Shown here: piece by piece, positions 6,313 to 9,646 of the stretch
Layout of the letters: every line of letters starts with the position of its first letter
Position numbering within the stretch: position 1 is the first letter of the stretch
From: JANRKT01 sp033763355
GTDB taxonomy: Bacteria > Bacteroidota > Bacteroidia > Chitinophagales > Chitinophagaceae
Direction: 5' to 3'
DNA: 9,646 bases
NCBI GenBank assembly: GCA_033763355.1
Contig: JANRKT010000214.1
Span: 1-9,646 of the forward strand
The notes under the pieces: model-generated
The model's input: the letters and a program-made list of their open reading frames with translations, nothing else
What the model was told of the DNA's origin: nothing
Database searches by the model: none
Position numbers and translations under genes: made by a program

Positions 6313-7740
6313 ATGCAGTATAAAATTATTGTTACCCTTATATTTGCCGTATCTTTTTACTCCTGCAGTAAGAAAATTATTCCCGAAAAGCCCTCACTGG
6401 CATATAATATCCGCAGGCTGGACACATTGCCTCTTTCAGAAATTGATGTGCCTGTTAAAATTAACCTGAAACCCTTGTATGAACTGGCAGAAAAAAATGT
6501 TGAGGTAACTTATACTTCACCCGGCTGGCCTTATGATTTTGTTGTTGAAAACTGCGATACGCGTTACATGTACAAATTCAGGCGGGGGCCATTGCAACTG
6601 AATGCAAAGGGCAACCAGATGCAGTTTGGCTTTACAGGGTTTTACCAGCTGGTAGGCTCGCAAAGGGTATGCGCCGGCACAGGAAGTAACCGTGCCCCGC
6701 TCACACCCTGGTCTCCGCCATGTACCTGCGGGTTAAAAGAAGGCGAAAGAAAAGTGAATGTGAGCTTTACCACTGCAGTAGGTTTAAAGCATGATTTTAC
6801 TGTTCATGCAAACATCAACCGCATGGAACCCGTACCGGTTGACAAATGCACCGTTTGTTTCTGGGGGCAGGACATTACCAAAACAGTTATGGAAAGGCTG
6901 AAAGCGCAGTTAGATGATGCAAAAAAGTCAATGGAAGATACCATCAATACCATCAATCTTCGACCGCAATTCCAGAAAATATGGGATATGCTGAATACAC
7001 ATCAGAACCTGTACAATCTCGGCTACCTTCAGATCAATCCCCAAAAAATCCGTATCAGTAACTTTTCAGCATATGGGGACACGATGCTGCTTTCATTAGG
7101 TCTTTCTGCAAAACCCGTTGTTACACAAAGCAGGGAGGAAGAAATCAAAACCGTAGTACCTGACATCAGCGATTTCAGCCAGCGGAAGGGTTTTAATATT
7201 TATGTGGATACTTACCTTGACTATGATTCGCTCAGTAACCTGCTTACTGCACAGGCAAAAGATAAACGCATTGAACTGGGCACAGGCGGCAAATACATCA
7301 TCATTAAACAATGTGAAGTATATGGGGCAAATAATGAAAGGTTGATTGTAAAAGTTACTTTCACAGGTTCTGATGACGGCATATTTTATCTTACCGGTAA
7401 ACCCGAATACAATGCCGAAAAAAAATTACTCCAGGTACGTGACCTTGATTTTGATATTAAAACAAAAAACTTCCTGATGAAAACCGCATCCTGGTTATTC
7501 AACGGAAAAATTACACGAGAACTGCAGCCCTATACAAGGTTTGAAGCAGCCGCTTATGAAAGCAACATACTTGTGAAGCTGAACAGTGAGCTGAACAGGG
7601 AAATTAAAAAGGGCATCTTCATGAACGGCCATGTAAACGCCATACAGATCACTAAAATTTATCCCTTCACAGAAAAATTAGTGGTACGCCTGAACAGCAG
7701 CGGCGATTTGAATTTGCTGGTAAATTCACTTAAGTTTTAA
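6313..7740 (+). CDS. DUF4403-family lipoprotein
   Basis: 475 residues from ATG at 6313. The N-terminus (MQYK, hydrophobic 5-16, then FYSC with Cys18) reads as a type II lipoprotein signal, although Phe at -3 is less usual than Leu. After Cys18 comes SKK, not the acidic surface-export signal of many Bacteroidota lipoproteins, so a periplasm-facing lipoprotein is likely. The block around residues 40-120 (SEIDVPVKINLKPLYELAEK and following, with the CDTRYMYKFRRGPL stretch) is what I recognise as DUF4403, and the length fits. Function is unknown. The N-terminal half has six cysteines after the lipid anchor: C81, C120, C137, C139, C179 and C182, including CxC and CxxC, which could form disulfides or bind metal. 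Its stop codon overlaps that of the convergent gtrA-like gene. Confidence 0.8.
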   Translation: MQYKIIVTLIFAVSFYSCSKKIIPEKPSLAYNIRRLDTLPLSEIDVPVKINLKPLYELAEKNVEVTYTSPGWPYDFVVENCDTRYMYKFRRGPLQLNAKGNQMQFGFTGFYQLVGSQRVCAGTGSNRAPLTPWSPPCTCGLKEGERKVNVSFTTAVGLKHDFTVHANINRMEPVPVDKCTVCFWGQDITKTVMERLKAQLDDAKKSMEDTINTINLRPQFQKIWDMLNTHQNLYNLGYLQINPQKIRISNFSAYGDTMLLSLGLSAKPVVTQSREEEIKTVVPDISDFSQRKGFNIYVDTYLDYDSLSNLLTAQAKDKRIELGTGGKYIIIKQCEVYGANNERLIVKVTFTGSDDGIFYLTGKPEYNAEKKLLQVRDLDFDIKTKNFLMKTASWLFNGKITRELQPYTRFEAAAYESNILVKLNSELNREIKKGIFMNGHVNAIQITKIYPFTEKLVVRLNSSGDLNLLVNSLKF

Positions 7741-8213
7741 ATTTCTTTTACTTTAAAAGTAAAATGCTTTTGTGTAAGGTAGCTGAAGCTTACCACGATA
7801 ACGGTGGTGAGTATCTTGGCTATAGTGGGGAAAATATGCAATTGCTCAACAAATAATTTAATGAATACATAATTCAGCAAAATACAAACCATCACCAGCA
7901 GAAAATAACGAAATAGCTGTATCCTGCCCTTCAGGTTTGAATCGTTGAACACCATGTGGCGCATCAGGAAAAAACCGGTAGGAAAGCTGACAGCAAAGGC
8001 AATAATAAACGCCGCAATATGAGGGCTTATCGAAATAAAAGACAGGTGCACTACCTGCTTTTTTAAAATAAAATTATAGCTGATAAAATAAATGAAGATA
8101 TCCAGCAAGGTATTCCCTCCCCCGCAGGCGGCATAACGGAAAGTTTGCTTATCCATAAACCTGCTGAAGGGCGGGTAGAAAAAATCGAGTATGTTTTCTA
8201 TATGGTATTTCAT
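7737..8213 (-). CDS. GtrA-like four-helix membrane protein
   Basis: 158 residues from ATG at 8213. A TTG six codons upstream overlaps the -7 promoter box and is rejected. Four hydrophobic segments are visible at about 26-50, 61-85, 100-122 and 128-148. The first contains FRYAACGGGNTLLD, and the C-terminus reads SYLTQKHFTFK, both in the usual places for GtrA. GtrA-family proteins act in the inner membrane and are thought to move polyprenyl-phosphate-linked sugars for cell-surface polysaccharide or O-antigen modification. No glycosyltransferase partner is in the window. It has its own promoter, 89 bases after the GNAT-fold gene on the same strand, and overlaps the stop of the convergent DUF4403 gene by 4 bases. 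Confidence 0.85.
   Translation of the reverse strand: MKYHIENILDFFYPPFSRFMDKQTFRYAACGGGNTLLDIFIYFISYNFILKKQVVHLSFISISPHIAAFIIAFAVSFPTGFFLMRHMVFNDSNLKGRIQLFRYFLLVMVCILLNYVFIKLFVEQLHIFPTIAKILTTVIVVSFSYLTQKHFTFKVKEI
7746..7764. terminator. AT-rich palindrome at the convergent gene ends, possible bidirectional terminator
   Basis: TTTTACTTT at 7746-7754 and AAAGTAAAA at 7756-7764 are perfect inverted repeats around a single A. They lie just past the DUF4403 stop and inside the last codons of the gtrA-like gene. The stem has only two G-C pairs, so it would be weak. T-rich flanks are present. Confidence 0.3.
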
Positions 8214-8228
8214 TGCTGAAATGCGGCG

Positions 8229-8236
8229 CAAAGATA
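8229..8236 (-). promoter_or_regulatory. -7 box of the gtrA-like gene
   Basis: Read on the minus strand, 8236 to 8229 is TATCTTTG, a perfect TAnnTTTG match ending 15 bases before the ATG at 8213. A TTTG on the minus strand (8265-8262) is a possible -33 element with a long 25-base spacer. The box supports the ATG at 8213 and suggests transcription independent of the upstream gene. Confidence 0.6.
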
Positions 8237-8273
8237 ACGGAAAAGTTTGGAGTCAGCAGTTCAAAGCTGCATT

Positions 8274-8290
8274 CTATTGGCTATTGGCTG
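8274..8290. repeat. Tandem CTATTGG word
   Basis: CTATTGG at 8274-8280 is repeated directly at 8281-8287 and followed by CTG. It lies in the 89-base spacer between the GNAT-fold and gtrA-like genes. The same spacer contains GTCAGCAGT (8252-8260), which is also present at 1730-1738. Confidence 0.5.
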
Positions 8291-8302
8291 TAAGACATAC
8301 TT

Positions 8303-9427
8303 TCAGGTAAAAATATAACGATAAGTGGCATGCCTTTTTGAAAAAGTGGCCCCGGTTGCTTCATGAATGGAAATCATTTTGGTATTGAAGTCGCCCACCC
8401 AGGAAAGTTCAAGTTCCTCGTATTGGTTTAACGGCAGTACATATTCTTTTACCTTGATGAAAATGGCCGATTCCAGCCCGTGTTTCTGGAACTTCTCTTT
8501 AGTGCCCATAATAATGGCCCTCATCCTCCTGTGTTTTTTGGAAAACTTATTCCATACAAACTTTAATTTACCGGGCAGGTCCAGTTTGCCGTTCAGCCCT
8601 TCAATCAGTTCATTGGCATCAGGTACAATCACCACAAAAGAAGCAGGTTCATTGTTTACATAGGCAAACCAGATGAGGTTCTCGTCCATAATGGGTTTCA
8701 TTTTTTCAAAAGTTTCCTTTATGGTTTCATCATTCAGGGGTGTGAAATTTTCAAAACCCTGCCATGCGTCATTATAAATTTCTTTAAAGTCATTGGCAAA
8801 CCTGTTAAACTGTTCTTTTTGCAGGTGCAAAAAATTATATCCCGGTTTTTTAGAAACCCATTCTGCAATTTTGGTAAACCTTTCCGGAAAGGGTTTGTGC
8901 ACATCAATGCGGTTGGATATCTGCTCGTATAAAATGGTGAACCCGTAATTTTCAAAAAGTCTTTTGTAATACGGGGGGTTGTAGTTCATGCCATAATAAG
9001 GTTTGCTGAAGCCTTCAATCAGCAGCCCCCACCACATGTCGTTCTCACCAAAATTAACCGGGCCGTCCATGGCTTTCATGCCTTTTTGGGCAAGCCATGC
9101 CCTTGCGGTATCAAACAGCAGGTTCGCAGCCTCCTGGTTATCTGTACATTCAAAAAAACCTGCGCCACCGGTAGGCTGCTCAAATTTATATGCCTTCTTT
9201 TCATTTATAAATGCAGCAATGCGGCCAAAGCACTGCCCTTTGTCATCAAGCAATATCCATCTTGTGCAGGTGCCGAAACTGTGAAAATTGTTTCGTCCGG
9301 GGTCAAACACAGATTCAATGTCATTATCCAGCGGACAAACCCAATACGGGTCGCTTTTGTATAATTTACGGGGAAGGTTAATAAATGCTTTTCGTGTGCG
9401 ATGGTCTGTAACTTCAGCAATTTGCAT
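8303..9427 (-). CDS. GNAT-fold acyltransferase-like protein (YghO-like)
   Basis: 374 residues from ATG at 9427. An ATG 17 codons upstream and a GTG 21 codons upstream are in frame, but the homologous region appears to begin at MQIAEVTDHRTRKAFINLP. The N-terminal half has LYKSDPYWVCPL and RWILLDDKGQCFGRIAAF (a GNAT-like beta pair). The central block GPVNFGENDMWWGLLIEGF with NYNPPYY is the hallmark of YghO-like proteins. The C-terminal GNAT half ends with ELSWVGDFNTKMISIHEATGATFSKRHATYRYIF, resembling the E-W-x-x-D-N pattern of tandem GNAT/FemAB-like proteins. A cytoplasmic N- or O-acyl transfer is plausible; the substrate is not known. A TATTTTTA near-match to the -7 box lies at 9457-9450 on the minus strand. 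An insertion sequence begins just upstream, so its regulatory region may have been altered. Confidence 0.75.
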   Translation of the reverse strand: MQIAEVTDHRTRKAFINLPRKLYKSDPYWVCPLDNDIESVFDPGRNNFHSFGTCTRWILLDDKGQCFGRIAAFINEKKAYKFEQPTGGAGFFECTDNQEAANLLFDTARAWLAQKGMKAMDGPVNFGENDMWWGLLIEGFSKPYYGMNYNPPYYKRLFENYGFTILYEQISNRIDVHKPFPERFTKIAEWVSKKPGYNFLHLQKEQFNRFANDFKEIYNDAWQGFENFTPLNDETIKETFEKMKPIMDENLIWFAYVNNEPASFVVIVPDANELIEGLNGKLDLPGKLKFVWNKFSKKHRRMRAIIMGTKEKFQKHGLESAIFIKVKEYVLPLNQYEELELSWVGDFNTKMISIHEATGATFSKRHATYRYIFT

Positions 9428-9490
9428 GTCAGTCCTGGTTCTGTTGCGATAAAAATAATGAAATTTAATCAGTAACATGTTTCCTGCCAC

Positions 9491-9646
9491 AGACCTGACT
9501 GCCGTCAGCTAATCCTTACCCAAATTTATGGGATAGGATTTGAGAGAAGAGAAAGAACTTTGGCGGCATTATGCATAAAATAACCGTCAAAGATTTTCCG
9601 GCGCTGGACTTAGGTGACAAACGAAGGGATGAAAGATTTGTGAAGA
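9491..9646 (+). mobile_element. Left part of an IS4/Tn5-type insertion sequence, cut by the window
   Basis: The transposase start at 9571 implies that the element's left end lies somewhere between the GNAT-fold gene and 9570. Candidates are a small hairpin, CTGAC-TGCC-GTCAG at 9495-9508, and an imperfect inverted repeat AATCCTTACCC/GGGATAGGATT at 9511-9521 and 9530-9540. CTGAC recalls the first bases of IS50, but the true terminal repeat cannot be fixed without the right end, so the boundary given is approximate. Confidence 0.5.
9571..9646 (+). CDS. IS4-family (Tn5-like) transposase, N-terminal fragment
   Basis: 25 codons are visible from ATG at 9571 to the window edge. The stretch FPALDLGDKRRDERFVK matches the conserved start of the Tn5-type transposase DNA-binding domain (usually an acidic/aromatic residue, then LGDKRR and R..). 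This domain binds the element's terminal repeats. The DDE catalytic core would lie beyond the window, so it cannot be said whether the gene is intact. GAACTTTG at 9555-9562 is a one-mismatch -7 box directly upstream. Confidence 0.75.
   Translation, partial: MHKITVKDFPALDLGDKRRDERFVK

Noticed and set aside
9086..9420. Several open frames on both strands inside the GNAT-fold gene
   Set aside because: They are out-of-frame shadows of the 374-residue gene, with no recognisable motif and no start signals.
9495..9508. CTGAC-TGCC-GTCAG hairpin as the definite IS end
   Set aside because: CTGAC recalls IS50, but it sits within a self-complementary stretch and the right end is not visible. It is therefore noted only as a candidate.

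Overview
The window looks like chromosome from a member of the Bacteroidota, probably Chitinophagaceae or a related family. The signs are moderate-to-low GC, absence of clear Shine-Dalgarno sequences, -7 boxes of the TAnnTTTG type (a perfect TATCTTTG upstream of the gtrA-like gene), a DUF4403 lipoprotein, and a YpdA-type flavoprotein with the Bacteroidota-style N-terminus. The taxonomic placement is inference from sequence style and family knowledge.

Left part (1-4168, + strand): the 3' portion of a NUC1-type DNA/RNA non-specific endonuclease (DRGH motif) runs in from the left edge. A 591-base spacer follows, with a strong inverted repeat just after the stop and a run of GACTTTT-like words. 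Then comes a 742-residue cytoplasm-type metzincin (HELGHAFNLLH plus an SWMNY Met-turn) with a beta-rich N-terminal domain, an Ig-like domain and a helical tail. A degradative nuclease beside a large leaderless protease is the most intriguing pairing here.

Centre (4169-4652): no gene. It holds a perfect GATA-centred palindrome, a normal intrinsic terminator, and a tandem array with an exact 161-base period: two full copies about 91% identical and a partial third. Each copy starts with the CACAGATTA-CACAGATTA words often seen between genes in environmental bacteria. Copy 1 carries a perfect hairpin followed by T6; in copy 2 this hairpin has decayed.

Right part: two minus-strand genes, a VOC-family CatE-like protein and a YpdA-family (bacillithiol disulfide reductase-like) flavoprotein, may form a small thiol/electrophile unit. 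A divergent DUF4403 lipoprotein gene converges on a gtrA-like membrane-protein gene, with overlapping stop codons. A YghO-like GNAT-fold protein lies upstream of gtrA on the same strand. At the right edge the first 25 codons of a Tn5/IS4-type transposase show that an insertion sequence begins between about 9491 and 9570.
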